From a virus: DNA of 29,058 nucleotides. Positions 8,632-15,307 of the stretch are shown here, piece by piece; the stretch's first letter is position 1, and the number at the start of each line of letters is the position of its first letter. Both the position numbers and the translations under genes were made by a program. The notes beneath the pieces are model-generated. The model had not been told where the DNA came from. It searched no databases and was given only the letters and a program-made list of their open reading frames with translations. The stretch lies in the IMG/VR virus record IMGVR_UViG_3300042882_000265, positions 1 through 29,058 of that record. One strand, given 5' to 3'.

Positions 8632-9612
8632 ATGTTGAAAGACCTACCTGTCTATAAAATTACAATCGATCCCGAGTATTCTGACGGTCAAGAATTAGGA
8701 ATAGAACAAATTGCTTTTACTTCTAATCCTGCTATCAAAGTTAAAGGTATGGCTTTTAATCAAAGTGAAAGATTGTTATTCGCAGACGATGTAAAATATC
8801 GCGTTACCGCTCCCGCTATGATTCCAATGGAAATTTATAGACGTGACGATGAAACAGGCGAGTATTACGTTCAGTTTACTGCTGAAACAATCGAACAAAT
8901 CCACGCTAAATTTATGCAGGATTTAAAGAATAGGGATGTGTTCAACTTAGAACATGACCAAGAGCAAACCGTACCTGCGTATATTCTTGAATCATGGATT
9001 GTGGATAATCCAAAACTAGATAAATCATTTACTACATTCGGTATTGAAGTGCCAAAAGGAACGTTAATGTTAACCGCCCAAATCACGGATAAAGAATACT
9101 ACAACGAGTTAGTAAGTAAAGACCAAATCGGATTTAGTATTGAGGGTTTTCTAGGTTTGAAAATGAGTAATCAATTAAAATTAAATAATATGAAGTTACC
9201 TGATGGAGAACATCTAATCGAGGGTAAAGTCTACGTTGTAAAAGGCGGAGAAATTATCGAGATTAAAGATGCACCGAAAGAAGAAGTGGCGATGGAAGAT
9301 TCAGTAGTTGAAGAAGAAGTAACAACTGAAACTGAGCCTATCGATGAACAACCTGCACCCGAAGAACTTGAAGAAGTTAAGAAAGAAGAAATGGCTGTTG
9401 ACGTTGCTACGGATGCGGAAGCTGTTTTGGCAATCGTTGCGCCTGTACTTGAAGAACAAGTAAACAACCTACTAAAAATTATTGCTGACTTAAAAACTCA
9501 AATGGAAGAAATGTTAGCCGAAAAAGCCGAAGAAGAAATTGAATTGAAATCTGAGGTTAAAATGTCAATGGCTGAAAAGTTCAGCGCATTAAACAAATTA
9601 AGTAATAACTAA
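8632..9612 (+). CDS. Prohead protease (XkdF/U35-like) fused to a scaffold domain
   Basis: A 326-residue protein. The N-terminal part (about 1-185) is a capsid maturation protease. His108 lies in FNLEHD and Ser169 in GFSIEGFL, matching the His and Ser motifs of the herpesvirus-assemblin/XkdF-like serine protease clan. After a short linker, residues about 220-326 are very acidic (runs of Glu, Val, Pro) and end in a coiled coil, as in phage scaffolds. Protease and scaffold are therefore one polypeptide, upstream of the capsid gene by 15 bases. The late element one base before the ATG sets the start. Confidence 0.85.
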   Translation: MLKDLPVYKITIDPEYSDGQELGIEQIAFTSNPAIKVKGMAFNQSERLLFADDVKYRVTAPAMIPMEIYRRDDETGEYYVQFTAETIEQIHAKFMQDLKNRDVFNLEHDQEQTVPAYILESWIVDNPKLDKSFTTFGIEVPKGTLMLTAQITDKEYYNELVSKDQIGFSIEGFLGLKMSNQLKLNNMKLPDGEHLIEGKVYVVKGGEIIEIKDAPKEEVAMEDSVVEEEVTTETEPIDEQPAPEELEEVKKEEMAVDVATDAEAVLAIVAPVLEEQVNNLLKIIADLKTQMEEMLAEKAEEEIELKSEVKMSMAEKFSALNKLSNN

Positions 9613-9627
9613 AATCAAACAATAAAA

Positions 9628-10560
9628 ATGGAAAGAAAATTAAAATTCGACCTAGAAGTAGAAGCAAACGCTTTGCTTTGTCCAAATCCAAACGAGTTCT
9701 ATTCTCGTGCTTATTTAACAGCAGATACTGCTGACACTTACCGCGCTTTACCGGGTGTAAAGTCAAAGACTAAACTTGGTAACGTAGCTTTCGGTTCAAT
9801 CTTACAAGCATCTACTTGTAACTTTTCAGCACCAACTGACACACTAGATGCAATCGAAATTGATGTTTGTGCATTTTCAGCAATGGCTCAAATCTGTCAG
9901 TTCGACCTAGAGCAGTCTTTTGTTGCTTTGCAAATGACTCAAGGTTCTAACGGTGATTTCTCTGTACCTTCATTCATGAACTACTATTGGGGAGTTATGG
10001 CAAGTCAAATCGAAGAAGATATCGAATTAATTAGATGGCAAGGTGATACAGAAAGCGTAAACCCTTTACTTGCTTTGTGTGATGGTCACTTGAAAAAACT
10101 TTGTGCTGATTCTGCAAATCTAGCTTATACAGGCGGTGGTGCGGTTAATTCATCAAATGTACTAGCAACATTGAATGTAGTTGTTAACAGCCTTCCAGCT
10201 TCAGTTAGATTTAAGAAAACTGATTTAAGAATTCGTGTTTCTTCAAATGTTGCTGCTGCGTATGAACTTGCTGCTGCTTCAGGTAATACTTTAACATATG
10301 TTTCTGCTCCATTGCAAATGACATATTTAGGAATTAAAGTTGTAGTTTGTGAGGGTATGCCAGATAACACAATCGTAGCTTCATTGAAAGACGATTTAAT
10401 CTATGCATTTGATGCAGAAGGAGATGCAAAAGCATTGAAAGCGGTTAACTTGACAGATACAGTTGCTGAGCCTTATATCAGAACTAGAGCAAACGTTAAA
10501 GCAGGATTTTATCACACAAACCCTGAGCAAATTTCTGTTTGGGCTGCTTGTTTTGATTAA
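9628..10560 (+). CDS. Major capsid protein (HK97 fold)
   Basis: A 310-residue protein directly downstream of the protease-scaffold gene and followed by a strong terminator, as expected for the most abundant head protein. C-terminal text YLGIKVVVCEGMPDN followed by a short strand and YAFDAEGDAKAL is typical of the A-domain end of HK97-fold capsid proteins. There is no long N-terminal delta domain, which fits the separate scaffold part on the protease. The A-rich leader (AATAAAA before ATG) is normal for Bacteroidota. Family identity is by motif and context, not by search. Confidence 0.85.
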   Translation: MERKLKFDLEVEANALLCPNPNEFYSRAYLTADTADTYRALPGVKSKTKLGNVAFGSILQASTCNFSAPTDTLDAIEIDVCAFSAMAQICQFDLEQSFVALQMTQGSNGDFSVPSFMNYYWGVMASQIEEDIELIRWQGDTESVNPLLALCDGHLKKLCADSANLAYTGGGAVNSSNVLATLNVVVNSLPASVRFKKTDLRIRVSSNVAAAYELAAASGNTLTYVSAPLQMTYLGIKVVVCEGMPDNTIVASLKDDLIYAFDAEGDAKALKAVNLTDTVAEPYIRTRANVKAGFYHTNPEQISVWAACFD

Positions 10561-10584
10561 TCAATAATTAACTAAAATAGTAAT

Positions 10585-10612
10585 GGGGTGGGGATAACCT
10601 CGCCCCTTTTTT
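10585..10612 (+). terminator. Intrinsic terminator after the capsid gene
   Basis: Stem 10585-10593 (GGGGTGGGG) pairs with 10598-10606 (CCTCGCCCC): nine pairs including two G-T, loop ATAA, followed by six T. It separates capsid from tail tube transcription. A GTG inside the hairpin opens a longer frame for the next gene, which I reject as a start. Confidence 0.9.
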
Positions 10613-10638
10613 GTAAAACATTTAAAAAAATATATAAC

Positions 10639-11169
10639 ATGGCATGTGAAGCACTAGAATCCATTGTAAAGAGTTGTGACAATAACTCTGGAGGGATTTA
10701 TAAGGTTTGGATAAACCAACAAGACAACATAGCATCTTACACGTTAAACCCAACGTTAAGCTGGACTATTGACTCAATTACATTAACTGACCCTGCGGAC
10801 ATTTACACGGAGTTTGAAATCCGTAGAAATACAGGTTCATTTACAGAAGAAGCAGCTATTGATTTAGTAAACGGTTCTTCTTACTATACGCAAACAATTA
10901 CATTATTGTTTCATCGTAGAGACCAGTCTAAATCTCAAGCGATTAAAGTTTTGGGAGCAGGTCAACAATACCTTAATGCAATCGTTTTAGATGCTAACGG
11001 TAAATATTGGTATTTTCCTTTCTTGCAATTAACAGCAGCAGGTGAAGGAAGTGGTACAGCCCGTGCGGACGGTTCTAAATATTCCGTTACTTTAAGTGCT
11101 GAAAATGAGTTTTTATCATATGAGGTTACTGAATCAACGGTAGAATCTGTTATTACGGTAGCACCTTAA
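10639..11169 (+). CDS. Major tail tube protein (probable)
   Basis: A 176-residue protein beginning MACEALES, with a beta-rich pattern (GGIYKVWI, SWTIDSITL, YTQTITLLFHRRDQ, KYWYFPFLQLTAAGEGSG, FLSYEVTE) that fits tail tube proteins of Bacteroidota phages. I start at the ATG at 10639. The frame is open to a GTG at 10588, but that lies in the terminator hairpin. The gene sits alone between two strong intrinsic terminators, as suits a very abundant product. I see no late element in the 26 bases between terminator and ATG, so it may depend on read-through or an unrecognised promoter. Confidence 0.75.
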   Translation: MACEALESIVKSCDNNSGGIYKVWINQQDNIASYTLNPTLSWTIDSITLTDPADIYTEFEIRRNTGSFTEEAAIDLVNGSSYYTQTITLLFHRRDQSKSQAIKVLGAGQQYLNAIVLDANGKYWYFPFLQLTAAGEGSGTARADGSKYSVTLSAENEFLSYEVTESTVESVITVAP

Positions 11170-11191
11170 ACCTACTATTCTCTAGAAAATG

Positions 11192-11217
11192 AGCATCCTT
11201 CGGGGTGCTTTTTTTTT
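11192..11217 (+). terminator. Intrinsic terminator after the tail tube gene
   Basis: AGCATCC (11192-11198), loop TTCG, GGGTGCT (11203-11209), then nine T in all (11209-11217). Seven pairs with one G-T and a stable UUCG tetraloop make a textbook terminator. The upstream box of the next late element begins at the last T. Confidence 0.93.
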
Positions 11218-11247
11218 AAACAAAAAGACGTACTAATTTAATATAGT
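11217..11247 (+). promoter_or_regulatory. Late promoter-like element, copy 3
   Basis: TAAACAAAA (11217-11225), 12 bases, TTAATATAGT (11238-11247), one base, then GTG at 11249. It lies between a terminator and the small structural gene, where a new promoter is needed for the portal, connector and lysis genes. That is independent support for reading the motif as a promoter. Confidence 0.7.
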
Positions 11248-11248
11248 T

Positions 11249-11590
11249 GTGATTTACATTAATAAAGATGAAGTTAACAATATAGTTCTAACACTAAGCG
11301 AGGTTAGTTCTTTGTCTAATCCATTCTATTTATTTGTGTTTCAGAACGAAATGAACCCTGAAAGCGAACCAATTTTATTCAGTTCCCCCGACATTTCAAC
11401 TTATCCCGAAAGATTTAATCAATTCTTACTAGATGAACCTGTAGATGTTCAAATAGTTAAAGGTCAATATTCATATTCAGTTTATGAAGCAATAACTGCG
11501 CCTACTGAAATTGAAGATACAACAGGAATAGTTATCGAAGAAGGTCGAATGGTGGTTTCAGGTGCGATTATAAACTCAATTTACGACTAA
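11249..11590 (+). CDS. Conserved small structural-module protein, function unknown
   Basis: A 113-residue protein with a GTG start, chosen because the late element ends one base before it and the frame begins MIYINKDEVNNIVLTLSE. It has a beta-rich pattern (PFYLFVFQNEM, GQYSYSVYEA, GRMVVSGAI) and is acidic, with no membrane segment. Proteins of this style are common beside portal or tail genes in Bacteroidota phages, but I cannot name a function. It is three bases before the portal gene and is probably co-translated with it. Confidence 0.75.
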   Translation: MIYINKDEVNNIVLTLSEVSSLSNPFYLFVFQNEMNPESEPILFSSPDISTYPERFNQFLLDEPVDVQIVKGQYSYSVYEAITAPTEIEDTTGIVIEEGRMVVSGAIINSIYD

Positions 11591-11593
11591 CTT

Positions 11594-12913
11594 ATGGCAT
11601 GGTATAACATATTCAAACAAAGTGAAAACAAAACTATTGAAGTGGTCGAAGGTTATCAATCTTTCAGTACACCGTTTAGTAAAATTGGTGGTGGAAATTT
11701 ATCATTGCCTTATGTAAATGGACGTTACCAAGTCGCTGGATATATCCCCTTTGGAATCGAAAATTTATACCCAGAAACTTTAAATCAGATGTATTATTCT
11801 AGTCCATTACACGGTGCAATAGTTGATTACAAAACGAATGCTGTTATCGGTGGTGGGTTTAATATCATGATTGATAAGCTAACAAACGAGGAAAAACTTG
11901 ATTTGTACGCATTCGAAAAAAAGATTAAACTTAAAAAGATTGCCCCAATAGTTACAAAACAGCTAATTATTCATAACAGGGTTTATTTTAAATTATGCTT
12001 TTCAGATAAAGGAAAATTAACCAAAATAGAAAACCTTTCACCTGAAAAATTAAGACGTTCACGTGATGGTAAAACGTACTTTATTTGCGAAGACTGGGCA
12101 TCTAGAATAGACGTTTTAGAGATTGTTCCATACCATCCATTAAATAAAGAGTACGAACAGCTGTTTATATACGAGTTACCGTGTATCGGTCAAGACTATT
12201 ACCCACTTCCGCAGTATTCAAGTGCTTTAAACTTTGCGTTTTTGAGTGGTGAATTGAGTTATTTAGCAAAATCTAACATACAAAATGCTGTTTTCCCTTC
12301 ATTCGCGATGATGTTTCCTAAACGTCCACAAAGCGAAGAAGAAAAAAACGTACTACGTAGAACCATTGACAAGCTAAAAGGCGCTGAAAACGCAGGGAAA
12401 GCGGTTGCATTCTTTGCAAATAGTGCTGAACAGATGCCAAAGATTGAAAGTTTACCAACTAACTCAAACGATAAACTCTTTCAAGAAGCATCTAGTTTGA
12501 ATACAGAACAGATTTGTTTTGCTCACACTATCGACCCAATATTAATGGGAGTTAGAACTACTGGCTCACTTGGTAGCGGTTCGGATATTAAACAAGCATA
12601 TGTAATTTTTGAAAAAAACGTAGTTAAACCTTTGAGAGAAAATGTCGAAGATATATTTAATGAGTTGTTACATATTGCAAAAGTTAAAGGTGAGTTAAAA
12701 ATAAACAACTTTCAAATCATTAATGAAACGATCGTTGAAGTTGAAGAAAGCGCATCTAAAACAAGTGACGCGTTAAACTCTTTGAGTCCTTTGGTAGCTA
12801 CAAAAGTTCTTAATTCAATGACTCCAAACGAAATCAGAGCCCTTGCAAGTTTACCACCTATTGAAGGTGGTGATATTGTGCCTAGTACAAACCCTGAAAC
12901 ACCTGTTGTATAA
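11594..12913 (+). CDS. Portal protein
   Basis: A 439-residue protein with portal-like organisation. Residues about 75-95 (SSPLHGAIVDYKTNAVIGGGF) match the early helix of HK97/SPP1-type portals. A central alpha/beta wing region follows, then a long stem-helix region with ILMGVRTTGSLGSGSDI (about 315-331), a common portal text, and a long helix after it. The dodecameric portal forms the DNA gate and the terminase docking site. It ends in TAATG with the connector gene. Here it lies after capsid and tail tube, not before capsid as in most phages. Confidence 0.88.
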   Translation: MAWYNIFKQSENKTIEVVEGYQSFSTPFSKIGGGNLSLPYVNGRYQVAGYIPFGIENLYPETLNQMYYSSPLHGAIVDYKTNAVIGGGFNIMIDKLTNEEKLDLYAFEKKIKLKKIAPIVTKQLIIHNRVYFKLCFSDKGKLTKIENLSPEKLRRSRDGKTYFICEDWASRIDVLEIVPYHPLNKEYEQLFIYELPCIGQDYYPLPQYSSALNFAFLSGELSYLAKSNIQNAVFPSFAMMFPKRPQSEEEKNVLRRTIDKLKGAENAGKAVAFFANSAEQMPKIESLPTNSNDKLFQEASSLNTEQICFAHTIDPILMGVRTTGSLGSGSDIKQAYVIFEKNVVKPLRENVEDIFNELLHIAKVKGELKINNFQIINETIVEVEESASKTSDALNSLSPLVATKVLNSMTPNEIRALASLPPIEGGDIVPSTNPETPVV

Positions 12914-13467
12914 TGCTTTACTTTATAACTGAAAACTACCTAAAAACGAACACGCCAATAACAGCGAATGTTGACGTTACAGATGTAACTCCGTATATTG
13001 CAACACAGGCACAGCTTCGCGTTATGCCAATTTTAGGTACTACGTTTTTTAATTATATGCTTCAAGTCTATAATGATCAAACAGCAACGAATGATGAAGA
13101 AACTTTAATCAAATTCATTCAACCTATTATAGCGTGGCGTTCTGCTGAAGATGCTGTTTTCGGTTTAACCTACCAACTTAAAAACAAAGGTCTTCAAACT
13201 CAAAACGGGGATTTCTCTAGTTCAGTAAGTCAAAGAGAGGTTGCATTTGGAATGGAGCATTACGCACAAAAAGCAGCATTTTTCGAAGAGCGATTGATTA
13301 AGTATCTTATTAAAAATAAATCATTGTACCCTGAATTTATTTCACTAGAAAATAGAGATACAGATTTACGCCCTATGATTGATTGCTTTGGTTGTACAGG
13401 ATGCTGTCATGGCACTTGCAACTATGAACACGGTAACGGATATAACACTCAAATTTTAATACTTTAA
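12913..13467 (+). CDS. Head-tail connector/adaptor protein with Cys-rich tail
   Basis: A 184-residue, mostly helical protein right after the portal. Text such as YIATQAQLRVMPILGTTFFNYML and FIQPIIAWRSAEDAVF fits gp6-like adaptors of Bacteroidota phages that bind below the portal. The C-terminus is odd: Cys158, Cys161, Cys164, Cys165 and Cys169 with His166 lie within a dozen residues, a possible metal site or disulfide cluster not expected in adaptors. It starts within the portal stop (TAATG). Confidence 0.72.
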   Translation: MLYFITENYLKTNTPITANVDVTDVTPYIATQAQLRVMPILGTTFFNYMLQVYNDQTATNDEETLIKFIQPIIAWRSAEDAVFGLTYQLKNKGLQTQNGDFSSSVSQREVAFGMEHYAQKAAFFEERLIKYLIKNKSLYPEFISLENRDTDLRPMIDCFGCTGCCHGTCNYEHGNGYNTQILIL

Positions 13468-13468
13468 C

Positions 13469-13687
13469 ATGAACGAATTTATTACACAAATCAAAAAGAA
13501 CGGAGCAGTAGGAGTTTTGGCTATGTGGCTATGGTACACACATACGGAAGTACAGGAACTTAAACAACGTTTATATGAATGCTATGGCAAACAAGTTTCG
13601 ATGGATTTAACTATAAAAGATAATCCGACTTTCGCTATCAAACCAAAAGACGAACTAAACGAGCGTAAAAAAAGACTTGAAGCATGA
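13469..13687 (+). CDS. Small membrane protein, candidate holin
   Basis: A 72-residue protein with one short hydrophobic segment (about 12-24, GAVGVLAMWLWYT) followed at once by a charged amphipathic helix (EVQELKQRLYECYGKQ) and a basic end. This is the layout of BhlA/UviB-type holin-like proteins. It overlaps the lysin gene as ATGA, which supports a role in lysis. The hydrophobic segment is short for a classical holin, so a spanin-like or other lysis helper is possible. Confidence 0.6.
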   Translation: MNEFITQIKKNGAVGVLAMWLWYTHTEVQELKQRLYECYGKQVSMDLTIKDNPTFAIKPKDELNERKKRLEA

Positions 13688-14202
13688 ATTACGACTGGCT
13701 ATATAATGAAGGCGCACCACGTTTATTAGTACAAGCTATTAAACATATCGGAGTTAAAGAGGTTGAAGGCAAAAAACACAATCCTATAATCATGAATTGG
13801 GCGCGTGAACTATGCCTTGACAAAGTTTATAATTCAGATGAGATTCCTTGGTGTGGTTTATACATAGCGTATATATGCAAAATGGCGGGATTAGACGTAG
13901 TTAATAAACCTTTGTGGGCGTTATCATGGTCAACGTGGGGAAACGAAGCGACAGAGCCTATGTTAGGAGATATTTTAACATTCAAAAGAGATGGCGGTGG
14001 ACACGTAGGAATTTATGTAGGAGAGGACAAAACTCATTATCATGTTTTAGGCGGTAATCAAGGCAACTCTGTAAGCGTTTCACGTATTGCAAAAACACGA
14101 TTATTTAAAGCACGTAGAACAGCGTGGAAAATTGCACAACCTGCAAACGTTCGAAAAGTACATTTAGAACCTAAAGGAGTAATAACAACAAACGAAAAAT
14201 AA
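13684..14202 (+). CDS. Endolysin, NlpC/P60-CHAP-like cysteine peptidase/amidase (TIGR02594-like)
   Basis: A 172-residue protein with a papain-like fold signature. Cys57 lies in IPWCGLYIAYICK, and His107 in GGGHVGIYVGED after the GDILTF strand. A polar residue follows in GGNQGNSVSVS (about 118-128), then FKARR. It matches TIGR02594-type phage lysins that cut peptidoglycan peptide bonds. There is no signal peptide, so export needs a holin, and the preceding gene is the candidate. The last 20 residues form a flexible tail. Confidence in the family is high; the exact bond cut is unknown. Confidence 0.85.
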   Translation: MNYDWLYNEGAPRLLVQAIKHIGVKEVEGKKHNPIIMNWARELCLDKVYNSDEIPWCGLYIAYICKMAGLDVVNKPLWALSWSTWGNEATEPMLGDILTFKRDGGGHVGIYVGEDKTHYHVLGGNQGNSVSVSRIAKTRLFKARRTAWKIAQPANVRKVHLEPKGVITTNEK

Positions 14203-14204
14203 AA

Positions 14205-14429
14205 ATGGCAAAGAAAAAGAAAATTGACGTTGACGTACAAGTAAACGATACGCACATTGAAGTAAAAAGAGATGACAAAGAATCGAAAGTATTATTAGAT
14301 TCCAATAAATTAGACATTGAAGTCACAAAGACGGATGACAGCTTAGAGGTGAAAGTTGAGGCACAAAATCCGTTTTTGGGCTTCGCAGGAAAAATATTAG
14401 GCAGATATATTTCTAAGAAATTAAAATAA
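14205..14429 (+). CDS. Small charged protein, function unknown
   Basis: A 74-residue protein. A Lys-rich start (MAKKKKIDVDVQVN) leads into alternating beta-like segments with many Asp, Glu, Lys and Val, then a short hydrophobic helix (NPFLGFAGKILGRYI) and a basic end. It is not a clear membrane protein, but the C-terminal helix could touch membranes. It is the last gene of the lysis group, two bases after the lysin stop, before the promoter-terminator RNA at 14431. Confidence 0.65.
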   Translation: MAKKKKIDVDVQVNDTHIEVKRDDKESKVLLDSNKLDIEVTKTDDSLEVKVEAQNPFLGFAGKILGRYISKKLK

Positions 14430-14430
14430 T

Positions 14431-14497
14431 TATATTTGTACTGCTTTTTCATAATGGTTTAATTGTTAAGAACCCCTTTTAACCGAGGGGTTTTTTT
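14431..14497 (+). ncRNA. Possible ~55-nt small RNA: host-type -7 box followed by terminator
   Basis: TATATTTG (14431-14438) is a full -7 match just after the last late gene. A transcript starting near 14444 would end at the terminator at 14471-14497 after about 55 nt. It has no start codon with a useful frame. Its 3' end, GGGGTTTTTTTATT, is identical to that of the structured RNA at 16085-16178. No -33 TTG is seen, so this could be a chance -7 box ahead of the late terminator. Confidence 0.35.
14471..14497 (+). terminator. Intrinsic terminator of the late region
   Basis: AACCCC (14471-14476) pairs with GGGGTT (14487-14492), with a ten-base loop and a T7 tract (14491-14497). It closes the lysis group before the early promoter at 14537. 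Confidence 0.88.
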
Positions 14498-14536
14498 ATT
14501 GCCCAAAAAAAAATTAAAAAATATTTGATAAAATAG

Positions 14537-14580
14537 TTGTTATTCTAAAAAGAATATATATCTTTGTTGAAACAATTAAA
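14537..14580 (+). promoter_or_regulatory. Early promoter with inverted-repeat operator, copy 1
   Basis: TTG (14537-14539), 19 bases, TATCTTTG (14559-14566): a full Bacteroidota promoter. Between the boxes lies TATTC-TAAAAA-GAATA (14541-14556), a perfect inverted repeat with a 6-base centre. The leader has AACAATTAAA (14571-14580). The promoter at 19582 has the same parts at the same distances. The repeat is well placed to block RNA polymerase when a dimeric repressor binds. Confidence 0.82.
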
Positions 14581-14589
14581 CAAAACAAC

Positions 14590-14736
14590 ATGAAAAAACA
14601 CTTTACAACGTTACTAGACCAAGTAACACCAGCAAACGATGAGCAGAAAGAGTTTTTAAGCACTATTTTAGGCTTCTGGACGTTCTTATTTGCATTGATT
14701 GGTATATCTTATTCACTTTTAAATTTAATGCCATGA
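14590..14736 (+). CDS. 48-residue single-pass membrane protein
   Basis: The first gene of the operon under the operator promoter. It has a polar N-terminus (MKKHFTTLLDQVTPANDEQK) and one membrane segment (about 27-46, LGFWTFLFALIGISYSLL). It ends in an ATGA overlap with the next gene, which argues that it is real despite its size. Function unknown; a membrane-acting early protein such as an exclusion or host-takeover factor is possible but not shown. Confidence 0.7.
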   Translation: MKKHFTTLLDQVTPANDEQKEFLSTILGFWTFLFALIGISYSLLNLMP

Positions 14737-14915
14737 GAGAGCCTAAAAAAAGCAATCCAACATTATTAGAAATATTAAACTATTGGTTGGAACAAGAAAA
14801 AAAGAATGTAGGTCGAATGAATATAGCGCATTACATGAAAGTTTGCAGCGCAAAAGCCTATAATTTAAGATGGAATGAAGAATCTAAAACTTGGAGTTAT
14901 GAAAACAGCTATTGA
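14733..14915 (+). CDS. 60-residue early protein, function unknown
   Basis: A basic helical protein (MREPKKSNPTLLEILNYWLEQ...) with three Trp and one Cys. It starts in ATGA with the membrane protein and overlaps the next gene by 17 bases if that begins at 14899. I recognise no domain. Compact overlaps suggest translational coupling within the early operon. Confidence 0.6.
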   Translation: MREPKKSNPTLLEILNYWLEQEKKNVGRMNIAHYMKVCSAKAYNLRWNEESKTWSYENSY

Positions 14916-15111
14916 TTGGTTAATAGAACAATTAGAAAATCACAACGGAGTTACAAAGTCAGCTTTTGAAAACGTAATTAAACAAGCTAAACTTTTGGAA
15001 AAGGAACAATTACGCACAATGCACTTGGTTACTTGGATGAATAAAGATTTAGATTTTGAAAAATATTATGAAGAGTATTATGAAAACGAAAGAAGTAACA
15101 CTAACCATTGA
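14899..15111 (+). CDS. 70-residue conserved early protein (MKTAIDWL type)
   Basis: The protein starts MKTAIDWLIEQLENHNG, then a helix with AKLLEKEQL and an acidic Tyr-rich end (DFEKYYEEYYENE). Small proteins starting MKTA-(I/V)-WL-EQL are frequent in Flavobacterium phages and prophages, which supports the ATG at 14899 over the longer frame from 14875. Function unknown. Confidence 0.68.
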   Translation: MKTAIDWLIEQLENHNGVTKSAFENVIKQAKLLEKEQLRTMHLVTWMNKDLDFEKYYEEYYENERSNTNH

Positions 15112-15307
15112 GTACAGCACGTTTGATGACTTGCAAAACATATTAGACCGTGTTTATAAAGAACTTACGCAAGGAAAAGAATATTTTGAGGACGTAATTC
15201 ATACCGATAACGGTAAACGGTTAATTCATTTTATGCAGAAATACAAACAAATGCGTACTTTTAAAGTAGTAAATTCAGATTCAATAATTGTAAAAAGTAA
15301 GATATGA
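15080..15307 (+). CDS. 75-residue early protein, function unknown
   Basis: The protein starts MKTKEVTLTIEYSTF, with an alpha/beta pattern: a strand, helix QNILDRVYKELTQG, and a C-terminal strand TFKVVNSDSIIVKS. The frame is open to 15056, but the ATG at 15080 gives a cleaner start and a shorter overlap (32 bases) with the upstream gene. It ends in ATGA with the next gene. No domain recognised. Confidence 0.6.
   Translation: MKTKEVTLTIEYSTFDDLQNILDRVYKELTQGKEYFEDVIHTDNGKRLIHFMQKYKQMRTFKVVNSDSIIVKSKI

Noticed and set aside
8589-8633. Longer start for the upstream minus-strand gene (ATG at 8633)
   Set aside because: It lies upstream of the -7 box TATATTTG and inside the late element of the opposite strand.
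10588-10638. Longer start for the tail tube gene (GTG at 10588)
   Set aside because: It lies inside the terminator hairpin; MACEALES at 10639 is a normal start.
14058-14452. Minus-strand open frames over the lysin and small charged gene
   Set aside because: They cross a terminator and mirror well-supported genes; the runs of Leu and Phe are low-complexity shadows.
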